Shown here one piece after another: positions 17,026 to 25,141 of a stretch of 64,000 nt of DNA; the stretch's first letter is position 1; every line of letters begins with the position of its first letter. A program made the position numbers and the translations under genes. The stretch is taken from assembly GCF_022865125.1 (NCBI RefSeq), contig NZ_CP094828.1, positions 2,315,219 through 2,379,218 of the forward strand, written 5' to 3'. The notes under the pieces were generated by a model. The model saw nothing but the letters and a program-made list of their open reading frames with translations, did no database searches and was not told where the DNA came from. The DNA comes from Acuticoccus sp. I52.16.1 (lineage in GTDB: Bacteria > Pseudomonadota > Alphaproteobacteria > Rhizobiales > Amorphaceae).

Positions 17026-19248
17026 ATGATCCTCGCCCCCGCGTCCGCCCTCGAACTTGCGACTGGCGGCCTCTCCCGCCGCGCCTTCATTCTCCGCTCC
17101 GGCGCCTTCGTGCTCGGCGCAGCGCTCCCCACCCGTGTCCTCGCCGACGTGGCAGGCGCAGGTGAGGGCGCGGCCGCCATCGCCCCGGCGCCCGGCACCC
17201 GCGTCGCCGCCTTCATCGAAATCGGCGCCGACAATTCGGTGCGCTTCCTGTCTCCGTTCGTGGAGGGCGGGCAGGGCATCGCCACCGGCATGGCCCAGAC
17301 GGTGGGCGAGGAGCTCGACGTCGACCCCGCCCGCATCGCCGTGGAGTGCGCCCCGCCCGGGCCCGACTACATGGTGGTGAACGGCATGCGCCTCACCGGC
17401 GGCAGCTTCTCCACCCGTTCGTCGTTCCCGATCGTGCGCCGCCTCGGGGCCACCGCGCGCGACATGCTGGTGCGCGCCGCCGCCGCCCGGCTCGAGGTCG
17501 ACGCGGGCAGCCTCACCACGCACGACGGTACGGTCGTCCACGCCCCGTCCGGCCGCACGCTCAGCTACGGCGTCCTCGCCGAAGAGGCATTGGCGTTGAC
17601 CCCGCGCGAGGACGTGGCCCTGCGCGATCCGGCGACCTTCCGCTGGATCGGCAAGCCGGTCGGCCGGATCGACGTCGCCGACAAGTCGCGCGGCCTGGCG
17701 AAGTACACGATCGACCTCGCCGTGGACGGCATGCTGTTCGCCGCCGTCGTTCACGCCCCGCACTATCGGACAGAGCCGAAATCCCTCGCCAAAGAGGCGG
17801 ACGTGAAGGCGATGCCCGGCGTCCACTCGGTCCATACGCTGCCCGGCGCGGTGGCGGTGACGGCGGACTCGTGGTGGCGTGCCCGCAAGGCGGTCGAGGC
17901 GCTCGACGTCACCTGGACCGCTCCCGAGCCGACCGGCATCGCCACCGTCGCGGCGGACTTTTCCTCGGACGGAATGCTCGCCGCGTTGCGGGGATCCACC
18001 GAGGAAGGCGTCTCCGTGGAGGCGGAGGGCGACACCGACGCCGCCTTTGCCGCCGCGGCGACGACCATCGAAGCCGAGTACCACGCGCCGTACCTCAACC
18101 ACGCTCAGCTCGAGCCGCCGTCCGCCATCGCCCGTTTCAACGAGGACGGCACGCTGGAGGTGTGGCTTCCCAACCAGATGCCCGAGGCGTTCCAGAAGCT
18201 GTGTGCGGACGCGGGCGGGGTCGAGCCGGACAAGGTGCGCATTCACTCGCCCATCCTCGGCGGCTTCTTCGGCCGGCATTTCACCTACGGGACCGGCAAT
18301 CCATTCCCGCAGGCGATCGCGCTCGCGAAGGCGACGGGCCGGCCGGTCAAACTCGTCTGGTCGCGGGAGGAGGAGTTCAGGATGGACGCCATGCGCCCGC
18401 TCTCCTTCACTCGGCTGAAGGCCGCGATCGGCGCGGACGGCATGCCCACGGCGATCACCACCCGCACGGTCGGCGAAGGACCGCTGGGGCGCTACTTCGG
18501 TCTTACCCCCGACTCGTCGGCGGTGGAGGGCATTACCGAGAAGTCCTACGCCGTCCCGAACCGTTCGATGGAATACGTGAAGCTTCCGCATCCGGTGAAC
18601 ATCGCCTTCTGGCGCTCCGTCGGCCACTCCATGAACGACTTCTTCTACGAGGGCTTTCTCGACGAAATCGCCGAGGCGGGCGGCAGAGACCCGTTCGAAT
18701 TGCGCAAGGCGTTGCTGGCGCACTCCCCCCGTCACCTGACGTTGCTGGACGAGGTCGCGAACATCTCCGGCGGCTGGAAGCGCGGGCCCTACGAGGTGGA
18801 CGGCAACCGGCGCGCGCGCGGTCTCGCCATGGCCTCGCCGTTCGGCTCGGAGACCGCGACCATCGCCGAGGTGTCGCTCGAGGACGGCAGCGTGAAGGTC
18901 CACCACGTCTGGGTCGCGTTCGATCCGGGGAGCGTGGTGAACCCCGCCATCGTCAAGGCGCAGGTCGAATCGGCCGTCGCGCTGGGCCTCTCGGAGACGC
19001 TCGTCGAGCAGGCGGTCTACGAGAACGGCCTCCGGCGCGACGCCAACTACGACACGTATCAGGTGCTGCGGCGCGAGATGATGCCGCAGGTCACCGTCTC
19101 CATCGTCGAGAGCGGCGCGCCGATGGGCGGCGTCGGCGAGCCTGGGCTGCCCGGCGTACCGGGCGCGGTGGTCAACGCCGTCGCGGCGCTGACCGGCGTC
19201 CGGGCGCGCAGCCTGCCGCTCGCCAACACGCAGCTTTCGGGCGCATAA
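17026..19248 (+). CDS. Molybdopterin-dependent oxidoreductase large subunit (isoquinoline 1-oxidoreductase beta-like)
   Basis: A 740-residue molybdopterin cytosine dinucleotide-type hydroxylase. An N-terminal twin-arginine-like segment (LSRRAFILRSG followed by a hydrophobic run) suggests Tat export of the complex to the periplasm. The a/b hammerhead domain begins near residue 205 (IGKPVGRIDVADKSRGLAKY), and the Mo-binding domains carry GGFFGRHFTYG, the substrate-channel region and the catalytic glutamate area GGVGEPGLPGVPGAV near the end. It is predicted to hydroxylate an aromatic heterocycle or oxidise an aldehyde, with water as oxygen source. Confidence 0.92.
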   Translation: MILAPASALELATGGLSRRAFILRSGAFVLGAALPTRVLADVAGAGEGAAAIAPAPGTRVAAFIEIGADNSVRFLSPFVEGGQGIATGMAQTVGEELDVDPARIAVECAPPGPDYMVVNGMRLTGGSFSTRSSFPIVRRLGATARDMLVRAAAARLEVDAGSLTTHDGTVVHAPSGRTLSYGVLAEEALALTPREDVALRDPATFRWIGKPVGRIDVADKSRGLAKYTIDLAVDGMLFAAVVHAPHYRTEPKSLAKEADVKAMPGVHSVHTLPGAVAVTADSWWRARKAVEALDVTWTAPEPTGIATVAADFSSDGMLAALRGSTEEGVSVEAEGDTDAAFAAAATTIEAEYHAPYLNHAQLEPPSAIARFNEDGTLEVWLPNQMPEAFQKLCADAGGVEPDKVRIHSPILGGFFGRHFTYGTGNPFPQAIALAKATGRPVKLVWSREEEFRMDAMRPLSFTRLKAAIGADGMPTAITTRTVGEGPLGRYFGLTPDSSAVEGITEKSYAVPNRSMEYVKLPHPVNIAFWRSVGHSMNDFFYEGFLDEIAEAGGRDPFELRKALLAHSPRHLTLLDEVANISGGWKRGPYEVDGNRRARGLAMASPFGSETATIAEVSLEDGSVKVHHVWVAFDPGSVVNPAIVKAQVESAVALGLSETLVEQAVYENGLRRDANYDTYQVLRREMMPQVTVSIVESGAPMGGVGEPGLPGVPGAVVNAVAALTGVRARSLPLANTQLSGA

Positions 19249-19260
19249 GGGAACAGACTC

Positions 19261-19701
19261 ATGACGAATGAACGGAACGGCGCGCGGCGGCGGTCGCGCG
19301 AAGGATGGCGTGCGGCCGTGTGTCTGGCTCCGGTCTTGGCGACGGTCCTCTCGGCCGGGGCGGCACATGCCGACGGCGATCCTGCCGCGGGCAAGCGCGT
19401 CTTCGCTCGCTGCCAGAGCTGCCACCAGGTCGGCGAGAAGGCCCGCAACCTCGTCGGCCCGGAGCTGAACGGCGTCATCGGCCGCACCAGCGGGACGGTC
19501 GCCGGTTATGCCTATTCGCCGGCCCTCAAGGATGCGGCGATCACATGGGACCATGACACGATCGCAGCGTTCGTGGCGAAACCACAGGCCGTCGCGAAGG
19601 GCACGCGGATGCCGCCGGCCCCGCCGCTGAAGCCGGCCGACGTCGACAACCTCATCGCCTACCTCGCGACGTTCGCCGCCGACGGCGGCGCGGCGCAGTG
19701 A
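19261..19701 (+). CDS. Exported class I cytochrome c
   Basis: A 146-residue periplasmic c-type cytochrome. The signal peptide runs to about residue 37 (ending AAHADG). One heme is attached at CQSCH (about residues 51-55), with the distal methionine probably in GTRMPPAP. It resembles cytochrome c2/c550 in size. Located between the molybdenum hydroxylase and the exported MBL-fold gene, it is the likely electron acceptor for the hydroxylase, replacing the missing FAD subunit. Confidence 0.94.
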   Translation: MTNERNGARRRSREGWRAAVCLAPVLATVLSAGAAHADGDPAAGKRVFARCQSCHQVGEKARNLVGPELNGVIGRTSGTVAGYAYSPALKDAAITWDHDTIAAFVAKPQAVAKGTRMPPAPPLKPADVDNLIAYLATFAADGGAAQ

Positions 19702-19715
19702 CAGGAGAACCCGTC

Positions 19716-20669
19716 ATGCACCACCATCTCACGCGGCGCGGCTTCTGCCTGTGCTGCACGGCCGCCGCCGTCGCCGGCCGCGGCTGGCTTTCCCCGGCTG
19801 AGGCGTGGGCCGAAGCGGCGAGCATCGTCGATAGGATGCGCGCCGCCGCCGCGGACGCCGAGATCACCGTCCATCGCCTCCGCGGCAACGTGGCGGTGCT
19901 GGAAGGCTCCGGCGGGAACATCGCGGTGCTTACCGGGGCGGACGGCAAGGTCTTTGTCGACGCGGGCATTACCGCCACGCGGCCGCGCATTCAGGCGGCG
20001 GCGGACGGGCTCGGGCCGGAGCCCATCACCCACCTCGTCAACACCCATTGGCACTTCGATCATGCCGACGGCAACGAGTGGCTCGCCGGAGAGGGCGCGG
20101 CGATCCTCGCCCACGCCAACACGGCGAAACACCTCGCCTCGGCCCAGCGGGTGGAGGACTGGAACTTCGACTTCCCGCCCGCCCCGCCGGCCGCGATCCC
20201 TTCGGAAACCTTCACCGGCGACACCTCCCGCGCCCTGAACGGCACCATCCTGGCGCTGACGTCCTACGCCCCGGCGCACACCGACAGCGACATCGCCGTG
20301 CGCTTCGTGGAGCCGGACATCCTCCACACCGGCGACACCTACTGGAACGGCATCTACCCGTTCATCGACTATTCCACCGGCGGCAGCATCGACGGAATGA
20401 TCGCCGCCGCCGATGCCAACCTCGCCACCACGAGCGAGGCGACCATCGTCATCCCCGGCCACGGCAACCCGGTGTCGAACCGCGCCGAGCTCGCCGTCTT
20501 CCGCGAGATGCTGGTCGCCACCCGCGAGGCTGTCGCGGCGCTGAAGGCCGAGGGCCGCTCTCTCGCCGAGACCATCGCGGCGCGGCCGACCGCCCCCTTC
20601 GACGCGAAGTGGGGCCAGTTCGTCATCACCCCCGACTTCTTCACGCGCCTTGTCTTCGAGGGCGTCTGA
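19716..20669 (+). CDS. Exported MBL-fold metallohydrolase
   Basis: A 317-residue metallo-beta-lactamase-fold protein. The N terminus carries a twin-arginine-like segment, LTRRGFCLCC followed by AAAVAGRGWL, implying periplasmic location. The zinc-binding signature appears as NTHWHFDHADGN near residue 110, with further ligand histidines in YAPAHTDSD and VIPGHGNPV. SoxH/quinoprotein-relay-type MBL proteins often accompany periplasmic dehydrogenases. ATG 19716 has AGGAGAA upstream; GTG 19698 is a weaker alternative. Confidence 0.9.
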   Translation: MHHHLTRRGFCLCCTAAAVAGRGWLSPAEAWAEAASIVDRMRAAAADAEITVHRLRGNVAVLEGSGGNIAVLTGADGKVFVDAGITATRPRIQAAADGLGPEPITHLVNTHWHFDHADGNEWLAGEGAAILAHANTAKHLASAQRVEDWNFDFPPAPPAAIPSETFTGDTSRALNGTILALTSYAPAHTDSDIAVRFVEPDILHTGDTYWNGIYPFIDYSTGGSIDGMIAAADANLATTSEATIVIPGHGNPVSNRAELAVFREMLVATREAVAALKAEGRSLAETIAARPTAPFDAKWGQFVITPDFFTRLVFEGV

Positions 20670-20687
20670 GCCATGGAGGAACCCGCC

Positions 20688-21029
20688 ATGTCCGTCACTT
20701 CAGCCGCCGGGACGTTCGAGGGCGTCGTCTGGGCGCTGAATGAAGCCCCGGCGTTCGCGCCAGGCGAGGCGGTGCGCATCCTGACGCGCACGCCCATCGG
20801 CCACTACCGCGTGCCGACGTACCTGCGCGGCAAGTCCGGCACTGTCGAATCGGTGATCGAGCCGGCCGGGCTCGACAACGAGCAGGAGGGGTTCGGCCGC
20901 AACGCCGGATCCAAGCGCCACTACTACCGCATCGCCATCCCGCTTACCGAGATCTGGCCCGACTATGTCGGCTCGCCGCGCGACGGGCTCCGGATCGAAA
21001 TCTTCGAGACATGGTTGGAAAGGATCTGA
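20688..21029 (+). CDS. Nitrile hydratase/thiocyanate hydrolase SH3-like beta-type subunit (C-terminal half of a split beta subunit)
   Basis: A 113-residue protein made almost wholly of the SH3-like barrel of nitrile hydratase beta subunits. The recognisable core is FAPGEAVRILTRTPIGHYRV followed by PTYLRGKSGTVES. In ordinary nitrile hydratase this is the C-terminal domain of a single beta chain; here it is a separate gene, as in thiocyanate hydrolase and toyocamycin nitrile hydratase. GGAGGA sits seven bases before ATG 20688, which is therefore preferred to ATG 20673. It is two bases ahead of the alpha subunit gene. Confidence 0.85.
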   Translation: MSVTSAAGTFEGVVWALNEAPAFAPGEAVRILTRTPIGHYRVPTYLRGKSGTVESVIEPAGLDNEQEGFGRNAGSKRHYYRIAIPLTEIWPDYVGSPRDGLRIEIFETWLERI

Positions 21030-21031
21030 GG

Positions 21032-21682
21032 ATGTCCGCCCACGAACATACCCACGAGCACGAACACGATCATCCGCACGCCGAGATTACCGCCGAGGCG
21101 GCCGGATACTACGAGATCATGGAAACCGCCGTGCGCGAGCTCCTGGCCGAGAAGGGGCTGATCGGCCCGGCCGAGATCCGCCGGCAGATCGAGGTGCTGG
21201 ATTCCCGCACCCCCGCGCTCGGCGCCAAGGTGGTGGCGCGGGCCTGGGTCGATCCCGGCTTCCGCGCGCGGCTCATCGCCGACGGTCGGGCCGGGTGCGA
21301 GGAGCTCGGCATCTCCTTCTACGACGACACGCAGCTCATCGTGCTGGAGAACACGCAAGAGGTCCACAACCTCATCGTCTGCACCCTGTGTTCCTGCTAT
21401 CCGCGCCCGGTGCTGGGCCTGCCGCCGGACTGGTACAAGGAAAAGCCCTACCGCGCCCGTGCCGTGATCGAGCCACGCGCCGTGCTCGCCGAGTTCGGCA
21501 CCACCATACCGGACGATGTGGAGATCCGCGTGTCGGATTCCACCGCCATGGTCCGCTACCTCGTCCTGCCCCGCCGGCCGGACGGCACCGAGGGGTGGAG
21601 CGAAGAGGCGCTCGCCGCTCTCGTCACCCGTGACGCGATGATCGGCGTCGTTCCCGCCACCCTCCCGGAGACTGTGCAATGA
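21032..21682 (+). CDS. Nitrile hydratase alpha-type catalytic subunit (cobalt-type motif)
   Basis: A 216-residue metal-binding subunit of the nitrile hydratase/thiocyanate hydrolase family. The catalytic claw reads VCTLCSCYPRPVLG (about residues 116-129), the cobalt-type VCTLCSC variant in which two cysteines become oxidised. The family converts nitriles to amides, or thiocyanate to carbonyl sulfide and ammonia. An unusual histidine-rich N terminus (HEHTHEHEHDHPH, residues 4-16) could bind cobalt. The start is ATG 21032 after TGAGG. Its stop overlaps the following subunit gene as ATGA. Confidence 0.9.
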   Translation: MSAHEHTHEHEHDHPHAEITAEAAGYYEIMETAVRELLAEKGLIGPAEIRRQIEVLDSRTPALGAKVVARAWVDPGFRARLIADGRAGCEELGISFYDDTQLIVLENTQEVHNLIVCTLCSCYPRPVLGLPPDWYKEKPYRARAVIEPRAVLAEFGTTIPDDVEIRVSDSTAMVRYLVLPRRPDGTEGWSEEALAALVTRDAMIGVVPATLPETVQ

Positions 21683-22017
21683 CCGATAGCGCTCATCTTA
21701 TCGCCAAGCTCCCCAACGACATCGGCGGCGCCGAGGCCGGGCCGATCGTCATGGCGGAGCACACGCTGCTGCCATGGGAGAAGCGCTGCCACGCGCTCGC
21801 CGACGTGCTCGACTTCAAGAAGATCATCAACACCGAGGAGAAACGCCGCGGCGTCGAGGCCCTCGGCGCGACGGTGATCGGCAACCTCTCCTACTACGAG
21901 CGCTGGATCGTCGCCTTCGGCAACATCCTGTTCCAGAAGGGCATCCTTACGCCGGAGGAACTCGCCCGCAAGATGGACGAGGTGGAGGCGCGGCACGCTC
22001 GCGCGGGCGGGGCGTGA
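21679..22017 (+). CDS. Nitrile hydratase beta-subunit N-terminal-domain protein (split beta subunit)
   Basis: A 112-residue, mainly helical protein matching the N-terminal domain of nitrile hydratase beta chains: NDIGGAEAGPI is the typical start region, followed by PWEKRCHALADVL and YYERWIVAFGNILFQKG. With the separate SH3-like protein and the alpha subunit it completes a three-chain enzyme. It could also be called an accessory or activator protein, since those share this fold; no other activator gene is seen nearby. It is translationally coupled to the alpha gene. Confidence 0.85.
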   Translation: MTDSAHLIAKLPNDIGGAEAGPIVMAEHTLLPWEKRCHALADVLDFKKIINTEEKRRGVEALGATVIGNLSYYERWIVAFGNILFQKGILTPEELARKMDEVEARHARAGGA

Positions 22018-22039
22018 CACCGGCCTGCTTCTTCGAGGA

Positions 22040-22273
22040 TGACCCCCGCCTCGCACTCTCTGGCGCCGCGCGGAGGGCGAGGCTATCGGCACGGCGCGCC
22101 CGCCGGCGGCGGCCGTCCGGGGCGGCCTCGCCGCCGAGCGGAGCAGGGCGGACCCGACGCTGGGGGCGCTGCTCTTCGCGGCGTCCATCTCCGGCGTCGA
22201 AGCGCTCGGCGGATGCGTCGCGCTCGGCATCCTGGCGTTCGTGGGCATTCGCGACGCGGAAATGCGGCCATGA
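22040..22273 (+). other. Open reading fragment without a start codon between the nitrile hydratase genes and DUF302 gene
   Basis: In the second forward frame this stretch reads as 77 codons ending in TGA at 22271-22273. The latter part looks protein-like, with a hydrophobic run reading GALLFAASISGVEALGGCVA. No ATG, GTG or TTG precedes it in frame. It may be the tail of a small membrane protein whose 5' part was lost or shifted, or chance coding-like sequence in GC-rich DNA. It overlaps the DUF302 start by four bases, as real neighbours in this operon do. Confidence 0.3.
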
Positions 22274-22686
22274 CGCTCATGGTGCGCGCGAGCGCGTTTG
22301 GCCCGCAGGAGACCCTTCTGCGACTTCTCGCGGCGATCGAGGCGCGCGGGATGACCGTGTTCGCCCGCTTCGACCATGCGGCAGCGGCTCGCGCTGTGGG
22401 GCTGTCCCTTCGCCCGACCGAGGTGGTGGTGTTCGGCGATCCACGCGCCGGAACGCCGCTGATGCAGGCGTCACCAACCCTGGCCCTGGAGCTTCCGCTG
22501 CGCGTTCTCGTTGTCGAGCGGGACGACGGGACGACGGCGCTCGTTGCCGAGGAGCCTGCCCTCGCTGCGGCCCGGTACGACGCGCCGGCGACCGTCGCCC
22601 CCATGACGGTGCGGATGCACGCGGTGCTCGAGGCCGTCATGGCGGACGCGGCTGCCGGCGCAGCCCTCGGTGGCGATCAAAAGTAA
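22270..22686 (+). CDS. DUF302 domain-containing protein
   Basis: A 138-residue cytosolic protein matching the DUF302 fold: VFARFDHAAAARAVGL, then VVVFGDPRAGTPLMQASPTL and LELPLRVLV. DUF302 proteins are small, often linked to redox or heavy-metal stress genes, and their biochemical role is not established. The ATG at 22270 overlaps the preceding fragment's stop. It is the last intact gene of the molybdenum hydroxylase/nitrile hydratase cluster before the insertion-sequence region. Confidence 0.82.
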   Translation: MTLMVRASAFGPQETLLRLLAAIEARGMTVFARFDHAAAARAVGLSLRPTEVVVFGDPRAGTPLMQASPTLALELPLRVLVVERDDGTTALVAEEPALAAARYDAPATVAPMTVRMHAVLEAVMADAAAGAALGGDQK

Positions 22687-22742
22687 AATCGAGATTTTGT
22701 TCTTGGGTCGCGATCACAAAGCTTTTCGAGATGATTGCGAGA

Positions 22743-22894
22743 ATGGACACGCTTCCGCATTCCGGGTCCCCGCAGGCCGATCACGCGACGACGATCCGTT
22801 GCGTCACTGCCCGCGCCGTTTCCGTCCCGCTGCGGCGGTCGGTGATCGCCGACATTGGACGGTTCGACGAATCGCCCCTGGTCGTCGTCGATCC
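22743..22894 (+). pseudogene. N-terminal fragment of an enolase-superfamily (mandelate racemase-like) gene, cut by an IS3-family element
   Basis: About 50 codons from ATG 22743 read as the start of a mandelate racemase/muconate lactonizing enzyme: VTARAVSVPLRRSVIADIGR then FDESPLVVVD, the first strand pair of the capping domain. Right after this aspartate the sequence becomes the end of an IS3-family element. The other 300 or so codons are not found on the far side of the element, so the gene was disrupted and its remainder lost or moved. Confidence 0.7.
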
Positions 22895-23558
22895 TGCCCC
22901 GAAAAGTGGACGGGGTTATGCCGCCATTCGCTCGGCCTCGGCTGGTGATCGATAGCCGAGCGCGGAGTGAAGGCGGTGGGTATTATAGAAGCCTTCGATG
23001 TACCCGGACAGATCACGACGAGCAGCATCACGTGTCGGGTAGATCTGGTGGTGGACGCGCTCGACTTTGAGCGTGTGGAAGAAGCTCTCCATCGGCGCGT
23101 GGTCGAGGCCGTTGCCCCTGCGGCTAATGGACGGGGCTATACCCGCTGCGGCAAGGACCTGGCGGTAGGCCTCGGCAGCGTATTGGACACCGCGGTCGCT
23201 GTGATGAATGAGGCCGGCCGGCGGGCGTTGCCGTTCGATCGCCATCCTGAGCGCGTCGATGGCGATGTCCGCGTGCAGTGTCTGGCGCATTGCCCAGCCG
23301 ACCACCTTGCGGGTCGCCATGTCGATGATGGCGGCGAGGAAGAGCCAGCCTTCGCCCGTCGGGACATAGGTCAGATCGGCGAGCCACACCTGGTTCGGCC
23401 GAGCCGCCACGAAGCGCCGTCCGACCCGGCTCGGTGCGATTGGGAAGGCATGTCGGCTGTCCGTGGTGTGCACCCGGCGGGGCGAGGCAGCCCTTCCTCT
23501 GAGCCCGGCCCGCCGCATGAGCCGTGCGACGCGATGGCGCCCGACCCCGCGTCCCCTA

Positions 23559-24611
23559 GAGCGGTTCGCGCTCGGAATGAATCGCTGTGGGATTCCCGAA
23601 TCAGCGGAAGTCTGATTCAGCATCATGGCTGGCGATGGGGGGCCAGTCATGATGCCCAAGCTGCTCTCTGAGGATCTTCGCCTTCGCGTGGTTCGCGCCA
23701 TCGACGATGGAATGTCCCGCCGGCAGGCCGCGGCGCGGTTCGAGGTCGCCCCGTCCACGGCGATCCGATGGTACGAGGCTTGGCAACGCACCGGCTCATG
23801 CCGCGCCAAGCGCCAGGGCGGCGACCGCTGGTCCCACGTCACCGAAGCCCACGCCGAGCGCATCCTCGCGATCCTGGACGGCACCGGCGACATCACCCTG
23901 GTCGAGCTGAAGGCAAGGCTCGGTGAGAGCGGCGGCACGGTCTCCATCTCGGCGCTGTCGCGCTTCTTCCGTCGCCACGGGATCACGCGCAAAAAAAGAC
24001 CGGCCACGCGGCCGAGCAGGACCGCGCGGATGTCCTTGCCCGGCGGCACGCCTGGTTCGACGGGCAGGACGAGCTCGACGCCGAGCGCCTGATCTTCATC
24101 GACGAGACCTGGGCCAACACGAAGATGGCCCGCACCCACGGCCGCTGCGCCCGGGGGACAAGGCTGCGCATGCCGCTGCCGTTCGGCCATTGGAAGACGA
24201 CCACGCTGGTCGCCGGGCTCTCGCTGTCCGGGATCGTCGCGCCTATGGTGCTCGACCGGGCGATCAACGGCGTATGGTTCGAGACCTACGTGGAGCAGGT
24301 TCTCGCACCATGCCTGTCGCCGGGCGACGTCGTCGTGATGGACAACCTCGGCAGTCACAAGGGTTGGCGCGTTCGCGACCTGATCGAGAGCGCCGGGGCG
24401 AGGCTCGTGTTCCTCCCGCCCTACAGCCCCGACTTCAACCCGATCGAGATGGCCTTCGCCAAGATCAAGGCGCTCCTTCGAAAGGCGGCGGAGCGAACCG
24501 TCGATGACCTGTGGGACCGCATCGGCGCGGTCCTCGACCTCGTCACGCCAGACGAAGCCCGAGCCTACTTCCGAGCCGCCGGCTATGACCCGGACTGAGC
24601 GCGAAGTGCTC
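23559..24611 (+). mobile_element. IS630-family insertion sequence (1053 bp) with TA duplication
   Basis: The element is bounded by 15-base inverted repeats: GAGCGGTTCGCGCTC at the left and the complement of GAGCACTTCGCGCTC at the right, matching at 13 of 15 positions. TA dinucleotides flank it at 23557-23558 and 24612-24613, the target duplication typical of IS630/Tc1-mariner transposition. It carries one transposase gene in two overlapping frames. It lies inside the OrfB gene of an IS3-family element, so it arrived later. Confidence 0.9.
23649..24598 (+). CDS. IS630-family transposase, probably made by -1 frameshifting
   Basis: The first frame starts at ATG 23649 (MMPKLLSEDLRLRVV) with a helix-turn-helix, SRRQAAARFEVAPSTAIRWY, and runs on until 24092. 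The DDE catalytic part lies one frame back, containing IFIDETWANTKMA, VVMDNLGSHKG and LPPYSPDFNPIEMAFAKIK. The change occurs at a run of seven A residues near 23992-23998, reading through KKK then TGHAAEQ. A slippery A7 run at this place is common in the family, so a programmed -1 shift is more likely than a mutation. The joined product is about 316 residues. Confidence 0.87.
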
Positions 24612-24808
24612 TAGAGCGGAGCACGGCGTGAACGCGCGGCGCGCCATAAATGCCGGCGCTTGCCTCGTGGACAACCCGGATGCGCTGCAGCAAGACCCTG
24701 TTCTCACCGGCGCGCCGGCTCTCCGGCCGACCCCTCCAGGCATAGTACCCACTCGATGAGAGCCCCAGCACGCGGCACATCATCCGAACCGGCCACACGC
24801 CGCGATGC

Positions 24809-25141
24809 TCATCCACGAACCCGAACGTCACCGGGAGTTCCGAAGATGCGCGCGGCTTCTTTTAGGATGTCGCGCTCCATCCGGGCCTTCTGAAGCTCCC
24901 GTTTCAACCGGGCATTCTCCGATGCGAGATCGGCCAGGGACGGCGCCGCCGCCTGCGTTGGGCGGCGCCGCTGCGGCGCCGTCCCTTCCGCGCCGTACTT
25001 GGATATCCAACGCCGAAGCACCGTCTCGTGCAGCCCGAGCTCCTCGGCCACGCGCACGATCGGCTGGCCGCTCGTCGCGACACGAAGGGCCACCTCTCGC
25101 TTGAACGCCTCCGGAAAGACCCGCCGTCGCCTCTCGCTCAT
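24809..25141 (-). CDS. IS3-family transposase OrfA
   Basis: A 110-residue DNA-binding protein: a helix-turn-helix (FPEAFKREVALRVATSGQPI then VRVAEELGLHETVLRRWISK) and a C-terminal leucine-zipper-like coil (ENARLKRELQKARMERDIL). OrfA recognises the element ends and is normally fused to OrfB by frameshifting. The gene appears intact, but its partner OrfB is interrupted, so the element is probably immobile unless complemented. Confidence 0.9.
   Translation of the reverse strand: MSERRRRVFPEAFKREVALRVATSGQPIVRVAEELGLHETVLRRWISKYGAEGTAPQRRRPTQAAAPSLADLASENARLKRELQKARMERDILKEAARIFGTPGDVRVRG

Larger units (their letters stand above)
22916..24831 (-). pseudogene. IS3-family transposase OrfB, split by IS630-family insertion
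   Basis: The N-terminal part (24831 back to 24612) includes GFVDEHRGVWPVRMMCRVLG and IYGAPRVHAVLRS. The C-terminal part (23558 back to 22916) continues RGRGVGRHRVARLMRRAGLRG as far as LHSALGYRSPAEAERMAA. It contains the DDE integrase core: WLADLTYVPTGEG, IHHSDRGVQYA, and the glutamate in APMESFFHTLK. The two halves join exactly in frame if 23559-24611 and one TA are removed. As it stands the gene cannot make an intact transposase. Confidence 0.88.

Noticed and set aside
16972..19554. 860-codon open frame antisense to the molybdenum hydroxylase gene
   Set aside because: It is the codon-position shadow of a well-supported gene in GC-rich DNA: rich in Arg, Gly, His and Asp, with no domain motif and no ribosome-binding site.
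23649..24598. IS630 transposase as a simple pseudogene
   Set aside because: All catalytic motifs survive, and the frame change is exactly at an A7 run, so programmed frameshifting explains it better.
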